A stretch of 64,000 bases of DNA from Triglochin maritima (GCA_963682175.1 OY821770.1:11996501-12060500); one strand, 5' to 3'; counted from the stretch's first letter, positions 34,008 through 46,492 are shown. Numbers and translations are program-made. Notes: generated by a model from the letters alone, not told the origin.

Positions 34008-35387
34008 TGATTGACATCATTTCATGCTTATATTTGTATCTTATATCCATTATCTTTCACCTAAACAATGCTATGTTACGCGTTTTATGTTTAGTTTTCA
34101 GGAATAAATAGGTTTGAAGAGATGAAGCATAAAAGAACCCAAAAGCTGGGAAAATGACTGAATTGTGAGATCTGGGGACCAAGATGCAAGGGAGAAGGAC
34201 CTGAATGCAAGACAGAAGGACCTAAGAGCAAAACAGAGAACTCCACACCATCATGGGGAGTATTTTGGCAATTCTATTCGGGTCGGAGCTCCAATAAACG
34301 AAGTAGATGCATCCAAGAGCACCAAATACACCAAGCAAACCCAGAACAAGATTCAACTGGATCCGGAATTTTAGACCGCCAATTGGCGGTCTGGATCATC
34401 CCAGATCCGCTAAGATTTCTCCTAGACTTGTATTAATGTTTGTTTAGGGTATTTTTGGTATTGGTTTAGTCCCACATCGGGGGATTGTCCCGGATTAGCT
34501 TTTTCTATGGCTATAAATAGAACTCTTCACCTTCCATTGTAATCACTCCATATTTTAAGTGTCTATTCTTCCTACTAGAAGTGAGGCCTTGAAGCACACA
34601 CTAAAGTAGGAGGATGCTACTTGAAATGTGAGTCATTTTATCAATAAAGTTTTGTGTTTCTTTTATTTGTTTTGTGCTTCTTTTATTGTTTGTACATGTT
34701 TTAGTTTAATCGTCTTTTATTAAATCTAGCTTAGTTAAAATGTCTTCTTATCTTAGTGTAATAATTAATGTAATGTGTAGTGAGTAGTTCCATCCCCTTT
34801 GGGGGGTGGAGTAGATATTCATACATGCATTAGAGAATGGAATGAATACTTTATTTTTCAATGTGTTGATAAAACATGAATGTATGCTTGCTTGTTTAGG
34901 ATAGAATTTATAACTTCATGAGTTTTGCCAAAATGATTAGACACCTCTCATGCTTGTTTAGGTTCTGAAATAAACATCTTGCATATGTAAATGTTAATCA
35001 ACTAGGTTGGTGAATAGATTGAAAGGTTTTGTCATAACATTTAGACATTTCCTATGCATGATAACACCACCTTAATTTGTGCTTAAAGAATGTGTTCAAA
35101 ACCCACCTCTTTGTATGTGTGCACTCACTCCACCCCTTAGGGGTTTTCCATTTCCTGAATCCCAACATTTCGTTCTTAGCTTAGTTGTGATTTCATCGGT
35201 TGTGTCTTTCTTTCGCATTTGCTTCTTCGTAGTTAGCGTAGTTTAGATTAGCATAAACAACTTTCTTTCTCCATATTTTTGCCACTTGATTTCGTGCAAA
35301 CAAGAGGCTACTCACCTCCCTGAGGACGACCCGTATTTGCCACCGCTTCATCGCAGTCGTGCCCTTCCGGTTTAATTAAAACGTTCA
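34008..35387 (+). repeat. 5' LTR of gag-protease element (1380 bp)
   Basis: Starts TGATTGACATC and ends CGTTCA, nine bases before the binding site. It contains a palindrome at 34374-34391, TATAAATAG at 34512-34520 and an AATAAA region near 34640. Confidence 0.8.
34512..34520 (+). promoter_or_regulatory. TATA box of gag-protease element
   Basis: TATAAATAG about 505 bases into the LTR, repeated at 41944-41952 in the 3' LTR and at 5668-5676 on the reverse strand of the relative. Confidence 0.6.
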
Positions 35388-35396
35388 ACAAGTTTT

Positions 35397-35414
35397 TGGC
35401 ACCGTTGCCGGGGA
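35397..35414 (+). other. Primer-binding site, tRNA-Asp type
   Basis: TGGCACCGTTGCCGGGGA; one mismatch to the TGGCGCC form usual in Athila/Tat elements. Confidence 0.75.
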
Positions 35415-35547
35415 GGTGCCACTCCAAACTCTTGTTTGGACGATTCGAGTGGATTTAATTTTTGTCTTGTAGTTTTCTTTGTTTCAGGAGACTCACATTG
35501 ATAAGGGGAAGCATCTGGTGAAGTTTGGAGGCGGTCTGAGAGAAGAA

Positions 35548-35586
35548 GACCGCCAATCAGCGGTCTACAACTACCAACTGACGGTC
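35548..35586 (+). repeat. Palindrome pair in leader, 21-nt spacing
   Basis: GACCGCCAATCAGCGGTC at 35548 and a more diverged copy starting at 35569. About 150 bases past the binding site, as in the relative at 4585-4623. Confidence 0.65.
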
Positions 35587-36577
35587 TGGTTGTTTCATTT
35601 CACCTCTAAATTTCTGTGGAGTATTTCTTTATCTGATATAGTGATCTGGGACTCGATTTGGCATGTTTTGACTTATAGTTTGTCCCCAGATCAATAATCA
35701 AACCTCCTTTAAGCAACTTGGACCCTAAAACTCAAAGCAAAAGATTAGGCATTCTTGTTGTTTAGGTCATGCATCATGTATGTGACGTAGGCATTTAGAT
35801 TGTCTTTTATCTTAGCTTTATTTTCTGTTGCTGAGAGCTGGCGTGAGGTACGCACCTTCTACTCTCATTCATGCATTTCGTATGAACATGCATTAGTTTG
35901 TAGGAAGTGCATTGAAACAAGTGTGAGTTGAGCGTTTGTTTGGAGAGTTGATTGCTAGATTAGGACTCCAAAACGCTACTAAGGAGGGGTTGTCCCATAA
36001 AAGATAAGGTGGGGGATTTCATCACCCTTTCCTTCGCCCAAAAAACCACACTAATCAAGAGCCTAATTTTAAAATCAAGTAGACATTGGCCTTAAGGAAT
36101 TCGTACGCATTAGGAGAGTGATCCGGTCCCGACCGTCATAACCTGATCGGCGTTGCCCACTTTGTCGATAGTAGGAGAGACGAGATCTCCGGATCTTGAC
36201 TCACTTGCTGGGCTTTGTGGTCCTCATCGTAGGGAGGTGAGGCGTGTTGAGGCAGTGTGACCTCGCAGTTAGGCGTCGTCTAGCTGTAAGGACCTATAGA
36301 GACCTTAGGATTGCTTGAGTCTTGTTTGCTTATGTGCTTCTACCTGTTCCCATCTGCCGTAGTATAAGGACGTCTTCCCTTCTCTCATGTGTTCCCTCGT
36401 CTTCTCTTCTACGTACATTCTTTGTTAAAAAAAAGTTTTGGTGTGTCTGCACCTTTGTGCAAGCTTTCGTGGACACAAGACGAGAGTGGTCGTTTGACGA
36501 GGAGCGTTGTCAATCCGGCTTCGGTCATCGATTTCTCGACACCTTCCTCCTCTCGTGTCACACGCAGTCTGGGTTCA
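35587..36577 (+). other. Untranslated leader of gag-protease element
   Basis: Nearly 1 kb without a conserved ORF between the palindrome pair and the gag ATG. An open frame extends upstream of the ATG from 36389 but without a start codon I trust. Confidence 0.5.
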
Positions 36578-38720
36578 ATGGCTTCTAATTTCCGTGAGGA
36601 GGAGCAGTTGCTGGACCCACCTGCTCCACCAGTGCTTCCAGTTGTCGTTCCCATACCTCTACGTGATCGATGCTACCCGAGCCGTACGACTCTACCCTCA
36701 TGCATCGTATTACCAGAGGCTAATGGGAACCATTTTGAGGTTAAGCCTCAGTTTATTTCCATGCTCCCTCACTTCACTGGGAAGGGTGACCCCTATATCT
36801 TTCTCAGGGAATTTGAGGAGGTATGTGCTATGTTCAAGCTGCAACAACTTAGCACATACTCCATCCATCTTAGGCTCGTTCCTTTTGCACTAAAGGATGA
36901 TGCCAAGAAGTGGTTGTACAACAACCATGCGAATGCCTTTAAGACTTGGGACGAGTTTCAATCTGCATTCCTCAAGAAGTACTTCCCAAATCATCAGACT
37001 CAAAAATTAAGGAACGAAATCAATTCGTTCTATCAACATGAGACCGAACCATTCCATGCATACTTAGAGAGGTTCAAGGAGCTACTATCCTCATGCCCTC
37101 ACCATGGCATCGAGTTGTGGCGCCTTTGTCAGATTGTTTACGAAGGTCTTCACATCCTGTCCCGAACGCTCCTTGAGTCCATGTGTCAAGGAGAGTTCTT
37201 GGGAAAGGATGAAAGGGAGGCATGGGCTTTCCTAGAAGACCTTGCTGAGAAAACAATGCAATGAGAGAGTGTAAGGGAACCACCTGGATCATCTAGTATA
37301 GGAGCGAGGATCGCGAATGCAAACTCGACTAGATCGGGTGTCGCATTTGCTATCGATACCACTACGACCACCGAGGCACGCATGGCGGCCTTAATGCACC
37401 GTATGGATTCGATTGAGCTCCAAAACCAACAAGGTGCACCTCACATGTCCACATCTGGTCCAATTCCCTGTCATTCATGTGGTAGGGTAGGTCCAGTGTG
37501 TGTCTATTCCTCCTAAGATGGAGCGTGTCAACGCCATCTATGACAGAGCTAGGAATGACCCATACTCATCATCTTATAATCCTGGATGGAGGAACCACTC
37601 CAATTTTTCATGGAACCAAACTAATGCACCAGGTGGTCCTTCAAACTCCTCTAGACCACCTTACCAATCACACCAACCTCCCATCCATGCACAATCTTAT
37701 CAGCAACCCCAAGCGCAAACCACTAATCAATCGGATTTCCCAAATTCCAACAATATGGAAACCCGATTCAATTCGCTTGAGACCTTGACTCGTGGACTTG
37801 AAAACTCAATGAAAAGGGAGAAAAAAGAACATACAGTGTACAGGAGAAAAAAGAAAAGAAAGAAAAGTACATCACATGTACTGGAACGGCAGGGAGAGAA
37901 AAGTAACTACTAGGTACTGGAGAGGGACACGAACGGCACGGGGAAAGAAAAAGACACAAAAGGCAGCAACATTAACGCTCGTCCTACGTGACCTCTTCGC
38001 TCGTCCTTCGTTACCTACACTCGTCTGTCCAAGTTGCTCAATCCGTTGCTTTCCCCTCGATACGGAGAAGATCCCATACTCCATCCGGGAAGCAGATGTT
38101 GAGATTCGGCCTATCCGCAGCTTTTATGTCAACCACGAGTCAAGTTCTCACTTCAAATCAGCAGACCATCAAATCTCTAGAGCTTCAGATGGGCCAATTG
38201 GCTCAGTCTGTACATGAGAGAGAGAGAGAGAGAGTCTTTTCCTAGCCAGCCTCAGGCTAACCCCCGTATGTACCAGCAACAACACATACAAAATGAGAAT
38301 GTGGTACCTCGGGGGAGGCAAGTGAACCATGTGGAGGAACTTGCTCACCATGTCAATGCCATTGTTAACTTAAGGAATGGAAAACAGGTTGACAATCACA
38401 TTTCCTTGCCACACCCACCACCATCTATGCAGCCCCTCAGTGGGAATGGTGGTGAAGAAGAGGCTGAGGGTGAGGGTAATACACCAACGCTTCTTTCTTC
38501 TCAGGCACCGCAAAAAACCTACCTGCCAAAAGCTCCTTATCCAAGTAGGTTAACCAAAAAGCAGAGTGACACCATGGATAAGATATTAGAGGTATTTAAG
38601 CAAGTAAAGGTTAACATCCCCTTGTTGGAAGTCATCCAACAAATACCTCAATATGCCAAAGTGTTGAAGGATCTCTGCACAACCAAGAGGAAGACCAATG
38701 TTCCTAAGAAGCATTCTTAG
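36578..38720 (+). pseudogene. Gag of Athila/Tat-like element, broken
   Basis: From ATG (MASNFREEEQLLDPP) the frame enters the retrotransposon gag domain, with FLREFEEVCAMFKLQQLS, FALKDDAKKWLYN, WDEFQSAFLKKYFPNH and FHAYLERFKELLSSCPHHG. A stop lies at 37262-37264; the same frame continues through MAALMHRMDSIELQNQQ to a degraded zinc knuckle (CHSCGRVG). After a frameshift near 37490 it continues with GWRNHSNFSWNQ. A stretch at about 37820-38080 looks unlike gag and may be an insertion. The frame then resumes through IKSLELQMGQLAQSV and KAPYPSRLTKK to KTNVPKKHS. It would form the particle if intact. Confidence 0.75.
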
Positions 38721-38740
38721 CTGCAAATATAAGCTCACTT

Positions 38741-39871
38741 TTGTCCAATCCCACCTACACAAAATACAAGGACCCTGAGTGTCCTACTATTCAGTGTACG
38801 ATAGGGGACACTAGAATGAGCAATGTTTTGCTTGATTTAGGATCGGCGGTCAACCTCCTCCCATTCTCTGTTTATCAACAGTTGAACTTGGGAGAATTAA
38901 AACCAACTAAGATCACCCTCCAATTGGCGGATAGATCCATTCGTATTCCAAAGGGGATTATCGAGGACATGCTCATCAAAGTTAGAGATTTTATATTTCC
39001 AGTCGATTTTGTTGTCCTCGATACCAATCCTGTTGCGAACACCCACTCTCAAATACCTTTGATTTTGGGTAGACCATTTCTGGCAACCTCCAATGCCTTG
39101 ATTAATTGTAGAAATGGTCTCATGAAGCTCTCATTCGGTAACATGAGTGTCGAGTTTCATGTGTTCAACTCTGGTAGGCAACAGGAGCCCATGGATGAAC
39201 CTTTAAATCTCAATCTCACCCGCCAATTAGAGAAAGCACCGCAAAATCAACGAACACCCCTAACCCCAATGCAACCCATTGAGACTGTTTGTGGGGCTAG
39301 CGAAAACTCATTGCCTATCTTTGCAATGCAACAGAGTGAGCTGGCATCAAACATAAATTTCCAAAAGGAGTGTTCTTTGCATGATTCAGTTGAGAGTACT
39401 AGTGAGAGTGAGACACCTCATCATATGCCTATACCAGAAGGTGTCTCTATCTCATGTCCCTTGGCCATTGAGCCATTTGAGCTTCATATTGACTCCAACA
39501 AGGATCCACCTATGACCGAGCGTATGCTTGATGATCTAAATGATGGTGGGAGGTCCTTGCTGGATGACTTCGGGATAAGCCCCATTCTTAGTGATGCAAG
39601 TCTGCTGCATCCATCGAATGAGCTTGAGGAACTCATTCCGATGCACCCACCTATTGGTTGGAGGGTTTTGTTCGATGAACAACTAAACCCTAGTGAGGCA
39701 ACACATCTTCACTCTTTCATGTTGCCTACACCCGACCAATATCATGAGGGGTTCGAGCCTTTCAGCTTTGACCTTTCACCCCTCATGACACCTCAGAGTA
39801 CCGGTGAAGTTTGCCCATCTCGGCAAGTCTCTGGTCCTCATGACTTGATGTTCTCATTTGATGTTCCTTGA
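38741..39871 (+). pseudogene. Retropepsin-like protease domain and unusual C-terminal extension
   Basis: After a 1-nt shift from gag (near 38710) comes TKYKDPECPTIQCTIGDT, then VLLDLGSAVNLLPFSVY, where DLG stands for the usual D-S/T-G (DLG is common in Athila/Tat proteases), and later LILGRPFLATSNALI. The remaining about 210 residues are acidic and proline/serine-rich (LHPSNELEELIPMHPP, FSFDLSPLMT) and end in a stop where reverse transcriptase would normally begin. I do not recognise this tail. About 376 codons stay open, so this half is less decayed than gag. Confidence 0.7.
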
Positions 39872-41424
39872 CCAAATGATTATGAGAATATCGTTGCTGC
39901 TGTATATATCATGTTAAAAATAAAAAAAGTAATAAAAGACTCCTTCAGTGAGCATCGATTGTTGTGGACCCCAACCCTTGTGTATTTGGGACCAATTTCT
40001 TCACGTATTTATCTCCCTTCTTCAGCTTCTCACAGGTTTTGAGGGAAGTTGGGTTTGTGTCCATCAACATGACCTTGAACGTCCCTTTGTACTCCATGTT
40101 GGTGAGATCTTTCCTTTTTCATGCATATATCCATGTAGTATCTTGTTCACATTCATTGAGGACAATGCATGAAGTAGGTGTGTGTGGGGGGGTGCTTTAC
40201 GTGTGTACATAGTCGAGTCTTTTCTTTTGATTTTTGTTTTCTTTTGTGTGCATTGTTAGGGTCATGTTAGTGTGCCGTATTTAACATTGATATACCTGCT
40301 TGTCATGATCCATGGGTGACTTGTCTTCTTTTGCTTGCCTAGTGATTTAAAATTTTCACATTTCTTTCAAAATCTTCATGTGTTTGCGAAAGAAAATGTT
40401 TTTGTAGGTTTTGCGTGTGTTTAGCATGTGCAAAACCGTTGAGAGGCAAAGTAAAAAGAAAGCTCCCAAAATTGTCTTGAACTTGATGCATTAGGATATC
40501 TAGTTTACTGGCTTTAGGTCTTATCGAGTCGTTAGGATGCACCCCGGTTTTCCCTCAGGGGGGCGTGTAATCGTAGGGTTTCAACACTCAAACATTTAAA
40601 GAAGTCCACCCTGAACCTATTGAGTCAAATAATTCGTGTCTCTTAGTATAAGGAAGTTTGTCGTAGTCAAGGACTCTTAATCTCTTTTTGTGAAACTTAA
40701 GTGTAGGGGTTTTGGTTCTCATGTAGATAAATAAATAAGTGGTGTTCTCTCTTCTCGCACGGCTCCTATCACTCGGGAAAGTAGGTCTGAGGGGACTTTG
40801 TGCCTGGTGCTTTCGAGTCATCTGACTTGGGATGCACCGACCGAACTCCCGTTACACGGGTGGTAGGGATCGCCCTATGTGGAGATTTGGGAGAAGGTGT
40901 ACGTGATAGTGTAAGTCCTCATAGGCAATGATGCACGAAACCTGACCCTGGGAGAATCAAACACCAACCAATAAAATGCTCCAAAGAAGAAAAAAAAGAA
41001 AAAAGAAAAAAAAGAGTCAAATAAGAACCAAAATGGACTTTACACATTGTATCACATTCAGAAGTTAAGGTTGCCCATGTCTTTCACATAAGTCCCTAAC
41101 TAACTTTCACGAACAACTCATTAGGCTAGGTGTGTGGACCGATTACATATATAGAGTCGACCCGTAGTATTACCGCATCCCATGATCGACAATATGAGTC
41201 CAACGAGTCGTGTAGCTAGATTGATTAATGCATCTTGTTCGGATTTTGTGGGTATATCCGCTGAAAACCCTCAGGAGACAACACTCCTCCTTGGCGACAA
41301 GGAGGTTTAACGGCTTGTTGCACGTGCTAAGTGCAACCGTGATTCCTACGAAAGTGAGTTAGGATTTCTTGTTTTCGTATGCTTTTCTCTTTCTTTGTTT
41401 TGCTCGGGACTAGCAAAAGTTACG
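39872..41424 (+). other. Non-coding 3' part of gag-protease element
   Basis: No ORF with pol similarity on either strand; a short purine-rich run lies near 40985-41020. It takes the place of the roughly 3.5-4 kb that would encode reverse transcriptase, RNase H and integrase. Confidence 0.6.
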
Positions 41425-41436
41425 TGTGGGGGTATT
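41425..41436 (+). other. Polypurine tract of gag-protease element
   Basis: gtgtgggggtat directly before the 3' LTR start TGATTGACATC. Confidence 0.65.
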
Positions 41437-42812
41437 TGATTGACATCATTTCATGCTTATATTTGTATTTTATATCCATTATCTTTCACCTAAACAATGC
41501 TATGTTACGAGTTTTATGTTTAGTTTTCACGAATAAATATGTTTGAAGAGATGAAGCATAAAAGAACCCAAAAGCTGGGAAAAATGACTGAATTGTGAGA
41601 TCTGGGGGCCAAGATGCAAGGGAGAATGACTTGAACGCAAGACAAAATGACCTAAGAGCAAAACAGAGAACTCCACACCATCATGGGGAGTATTTTGGCA
41701 ATTCTATTCGGGTCGGAGCTCCAATAAACGAAGTAGATGCATCCAAGACCACCAAATACACCAAGCAAAGCCCAGAACAAGATTCAACTGGATCTGGACT
41801 TTTTAGACCGCCAATTAGCGGTCTGGATCATCCCAGATCCGCTAAGATTTCTCCTAGACTTGTATTAATGTTTGTTTAGGGTATTTTTGGTATTGGTTTA
41901 GTCCCATATCGGGGGATTGTCTCGGATTAGCTTTTTCTATAGCTATAAATAGAACTCTTCACTTTCCATTGTAATCACTCCATATTTTAAGTGTCTATTC
42001 TTCCTACTAGAAGCGAGGCCTTGAAACACACACTAAAGTAGGAAGATGCTACTTGAAATGTGAGTCATTTTATCAATAAAGTTTTGTGTTTCTTTTATTT
42101 GTTTTGTGCTTCTTTTATTGTTGGTACATGTTTTAGTTTAATCGTCTTTTATTAAATCTAGCTTAGTTAAAATGTCTTCTTATCTTAGTGTAATAATTAT
42201 TGTAATGTGTAGTGAGTAGTTCCATCCCCTTTGGGGTGGAGTAGATATTCATACATGCATTAAAGAATGGAATGACTACTTTATTTTTCAATGTGTTGAT
42301 AAAACATGAATGTATGTTTGCTTGTTTAGGATATAATTTATAACTTGATGAGTTTTGCCAAAATGATTAGACACCTCTCATGCTTGTTTAGGTTCTGAAA
42401 TAAACATCTTGCATATGTAAATGTTAATCAACTAGGTTGGTGAATAGATTGAGAGGTTTTGCCATAACATTTAGACACTTCCTATGCATGATAACACCAC
42501 CTTAATTTGTGCTTAAAGAATGTGTTCAACACCCACCTCTTTGCATGTGTGCACTCACTCCACCCCTTAGGGGTTTTCCATTTCCTGAATTCCAGCATTT
42601 CGTTCTTAGCTTAGTTGTGATTTCATCGGTTGTGTCTTTCTTTTGTATTTGCTTCTTCGTAGTTAGCGTAGTTTAGATTAGCATAAACAACTTTCTTTCT
42701 CCATATTTTTGCCACTTGATTTCGTGCAAACAAGAGGTTGCTCACCTCCCTGAGGACGACCCGTATTTGCCACCGCTTCATCGCGGCCGTGCACTTGCGG
42801 TTTAACTAAAAC
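41437..42812 (+). repeat. 3' LTR of gag-protease element (about 1376 bp)
   Basis: Same start and internal sequence as the 5' LTR. At the end, cggtttaactaaaac passes straight into host LTR sequence (tatggttgtgcacc), so the terminal five or so bases present in the 5' LTR are missing. Confidence 0.75.
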
Positions 42813-42909
42813 TATGGTTGTGCACCTGTTTCTTTGTATTTTGCGTAATGTCCTCTGATTGTTGTATGTTATAAAATTTAAAATTCTTCCGCTGTTTGAA
42901 GATGTTACA

Positions 42910-43659
42910 GTACGTACCTTGGTTTGTGTTTTACCATTTGGACCTCACGAATTAGAGAGAACAAACCTTTTCTTTTGTTGAGAAATTACTAAGATTATAA
43001 TCAGCACATGCTACCGTCAATTATACAAGAAATTATCGTGTTGATAACGTGTTATAAAATGAAAAGATATGGAACAAAGTAGATGAAGATTTAGGGGAGA
43101 ATAATATTTGTATTTCATCATCACCAAAGTATTACAATAGTCTCATATTTATAGGCTAAAGAAATCAAATGAAATTGTGTATATTACAAGAGTTACAAAT
43201 GAGAATGTGAAAGGTTGATGGAGTTATGTGAGAAGAATGTGAAGTATCCATAATATTTCACAACAATACTGCACTAAACATTGTGTTTACACGCTTTTAT
43301 CGTTTCACACATCTAAGTCAAAAGGATTGTACACATGTTAATATGACATGGTCGATTAGTTCTTTGTCATGGTTGTTAAATTTGCGTTGCATGGACGTTA
43401 CGGTGGTGTTTGATGTGTCTTTGCGGGACAACGTTAAATCTCACAAAGGGTTATTATGGTGTTGTTTGATGTTAAGCTGGATGAGTCAACTTCAAATCCC
43501 AGTAGATGAACATGTGTGTCATTCGCATTGCAAGTTAGTTTGATCTTAGGTAGTGGAGAAAATGGCATTACTTTGTGATTCAAAAGATAGGATTGCCTGC
43601 TGACGGTAGTTGTGAAAACAAATGCCAATGTGATGTTTAAATTCAAGTAAAGTATATGA
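42910..43659. other. Unassigned AT-rich sequence before the CACTA element
   Basis: No gene seen. gataacgtgttataaa near 43037 and a reverse-strand TATA-like site near 43147-43155 hint at an old copia LTR, but I cannot define ends. Confidence 0.3.
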
Positions 43660-43727
43660 CACTGCTTGAAAAAATGGTTATCACGTCGGATATTAAGTGG
43701 GTACAACGTCGGCTTGACCGGCTTAGT

Positions 43728-44064
43728 TAGGGTTGAGCATCGGTCCGGTCCGGTCCGGACCGGACCGGAAAAAAAATTTAGGTCCGGACCGAAAACCGGA
43801 CCGGACCGGAAAAAATTCGGATAGGCGGACCGAAGACCGGACCGGACCGGTTCGGTCAGGTCCGGTCCAAAAACCCGATTTTTTACCTTAAATTTAAATT
43901 AAAAAAAAAATTGGACCGGTCCGGACCGGACCGGACCGGAAAATTTAAAATTTGCCGGACCGAAACCCGGACCGGACCGGATTTTTTCAAAAATTTCCGG
44001 ACCGAACCCGGACCGACCGGTCCGGTCCGGTTGACCGGTTTGACCCGGTCAATGCACAACCCTA
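43728..44064. mobile_element. Non-autonomous hAT-type element, TSD GGCTTAGT
   Basis: Ends TAGGGTTGAGCAT and (reverse complement) TAGGGTTGTGCAT, with 8-bp GGCTTAGT copies at 43720-43727 and 44065-44072. Its 337 bases are mostly repeats of cggtccggaccgg, a self-complementary motif. Inserted in the left subterminal region of the CACTA element. Confidence 0.85.
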
Positions 44065-44072
44065 GGCTTAGT

Positions 44073-44330
44073 TGACCGACGTGGTAGGTGGGAGACGTTA
44101 TACGGGGGTACTTTTTCACGTCGGTCTAAAATTCGACGTGTTAGGGGGTTCTACCACGTTGGTTATCAAGATAACCGACGTGGTAGACCCCTTAATAATA
44201 AAAAAATATTTTTTTGATTTTTCGGTTTTTATACCCTACAACGTCGGTTTTCTAGAAAACCGACGTTGTAGAGTATCTACCACATCGGTTTATTGAAAAC
44301 CGACGTAGTAGTGTATTTTTGGTTTTTGGT
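44073..44330. repeat. CACTA left subterminal hairpins
   Basis: Inverted pairs such as taccacgttggttatc/gataaccgacgtggta near 44150, ctacaacgtcggttttc/gaaaaccgacgttgtag at about 44238-44273, and a third at 44279. They match hairpins at the right end of the element. Confidence 0.75.
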
Positions 44331-44755
44331 TTTTGTACCCTACAAGTAGGGTATTTTTTGTTTTTTTTGTTTTTAAATTTAACGTCTGTAATTCACACTC
44401 AATCCCTGTAACATTCATATTCAATTCAACAACTTTCAAATTCACATACATTTCTTGCAGCATTCATTAAAACAACACACAAAAAGATACATCTAATAAG
44501 GCAACAAATAAAAAATCATCGTATATATGGATCAGTTTTTTAAGTCAATCTACACAAATGAATAAATGATTTTTTCCCCTTTCCCTCAAGAGATCATCCA
44601 CGCTGATCCACAACTTGTATACTACCATGACACTACAAGGAAAGTAATAAAAGGAAGAATGTGAGGGAATATATGTGGTGTACTCGGGGTGGTCTTGGAT
44701 TCTCATCACGTGATCTCCATAAACAAACATCTCAATCCATGTCTTCTCTAACCAC
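44331..44755. other. CACTA internal sequence, left
   Basis: AT-rich with no recognisable gene; ends at the target duplication of the copia solo LTR. Confidence 0.45.
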
Positions 44756-46385
44756 GCCACTATAGGATTTCGTGTCCCTATGTATGTATGTATTTTAAAA
44801 AATTTAATACAAACATACAAGATCGATTTCATATTTTCATTGATTTTACGTACATGTATTTGTTTATTCTAATATCATGCATTCCTACACATATTAAAAT
44901 AAACAAAGGATAGATGATCATACCCAAAGGTTCTCTAAAACCTTTCAGAAGATCCGGAGTTCCATTGCTCTTTGAATCGCCCGCTGATTCGCCTCTAAGT
45001 GTTCACCAAACTCTAAACAAGATTAGACAGAAAGGAGCTAGCCAATCAATCTTTAATTAGGCTTAGAATCTAGCTAATAACTCCTCTTTAAGCTCCTGAG
45101 ATTTCAATCTACAAAACTTAAAACTATTAAGAGATTTCCGTGATGATTAAGGGAGAGATTAATGAGAGAAAGAATGTTTGCATTAACATAAACAAGTAGG
45201 ATGAGTGGTCCTTTTATAGGCTCCCAAAACATCCTCATCAAGAACTATTTTTAGTCATGATCTTTTGCTTATTCTCTCCTAAAATTAATCTCAAATTTCC
45301 ACATAAGCACCCACAAAAATGTTTGATTAAATATGGAATTAATCCAACCCATGATCTAATTATTCTCTTAATAATTCAGGCAAAAATCGCGTTGTTTGGT
45401 TGACCGAGAATTTTTCTCGGTTAACCGAACCATTCGGTTATAAACACATGTTCGGTGTACCGTGAGCCAGACGATCGACCGAATATGCATGAGAAAAATT
45501 CTCTGGAAAAATTCGGACGATCCGCGTCTTGCTCGGTCGATCGTTGACCCACCAAAATTTCTCCTGACGAGCATGCATTGGACGACCGTGTCACCTTCGG
45601 TCTACCGAAAATATCCTTTCTCGGTTGACCGTTCCGAAGACACCCCGGTCGACCGAACCCTAAACGGTTTACTGTGTTTAGCCCTGATTTTACCTTTGTC
45701 AAATTTTGGATTTATTTCCAACAAAATTTGATATTTTGGGGGTTTTAGCAAATTCATATTTTATGTAATATATTATCCTATGTAATATTAAATAATTACA
45801 CCACATAATATACACACCTCATATGAATTTATTATGATTCTAATTATGTCAATTCTCATGACATATTTGTAGGATCTACTAGCCCCTAAACTTAGTCTAA
45901 AGGGGGGGTGAATAGACTAATTAAGGTTTTTAAGAGAACTATGCTAAATTAAAAGATAAGACAATAAATATTAGAGAGAGAACAAACAAACCACTAATTC
46001 GGATGTATAGAGGTTTTGATCCAACCACCGGATCCTAGTCCTCTCTTACGAATTGCTCTTACTTGAGCAACTTCGCGTCCTCCACTAATTCGATCTCCGT
46101 TGTGGGCCGAGATCACGCCTTTACACCACAAGCTTTGCGAACACCCTCGCCTAGCTTGGACCACCTTCTCACAATCCGAGAAGAGCTTCACTCCGGATGC
46201 TTTGTACAACTCTTGAAGACTAATACTTCAGTAACTAATCTTGAGCACTTGAAATGAATGATGCAATCAATGGATGGTGATTTCAAGTGAGAAGATGTGA
46301 GCACAAGGATTTAGAGCAAATTGAGAGTAGTAATGAGATTTTGAGCTTGGAGAAAGATTGGTAACCTTGTATGAGTGTCTAAACT

Positions 46386-46394
46386 CTATTTATA
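46386..46394 (-). promoter_or_regulatory. TATA box of nested solo LTR
   Basis: TATAAATAG on the minus strand; the palindrome array begins about 100 bases upstream of it. Confidence 0.5.
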
Positions 46395-46492
46395 AGCTCT
46401 AAACTAGTTCTAGCCGTTGGGATTGAAATGGTGAAAAGATGGGCAAGAAAACATAATTCAGAAAGTGACAGGACACATTTCTGGCGACGACA

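Larger units (their letters stand above)
34008..42812 (+). mobile_element. Athila/Tat-like retrotransposon with gag and protease only
   Basis: Two LTRs (34008-35387 and 41437-42812), a tRNA-Asp-type primer-binding site (35397-35414), a 1.2-kb leader, gag (36578-38720), a protease domain (38741-39871), 1.5 kb of non-coding sequence and a polypurine tract (41425-41436) before the 3' LTR. No reverse transcriptase, RNase H or integrase is present, so it would need another element's enzymes. The first about 230 bases of the two LTRs differ at about 11 places. No target duplication was found; the 3' LTR seems to lack its last few bases. Confidence 0.8.
33254..42909 (+). repeat. Gypsy 3' LTR split by an inserted retrotransposon
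   Basis: The LTR starts at 33254 (TGTGAGATCC) and runs to 34007; its last 97 bases (42813-42909, ending ttccgctgtttgaagatgttaca) lie beyond the 8.8-kb insertion. The two parts give only about 0.85 kb, against 1.9-2.1 kb for sister LTRs, so sequence was lost at the insertion point. It has a CT-rich tract (33380-33470), a hairpin at 33758-33777 and a palindrome pair at 33891-33919 (TCGA cores 20 apart). Confidence 0.75.

Noticed and set aside
43020..43300. Old copia LTR
   Set aside because: Only a short gataacgtgttataaa string and a TATA-like site; no ends, no target duplication, no internal sequence.
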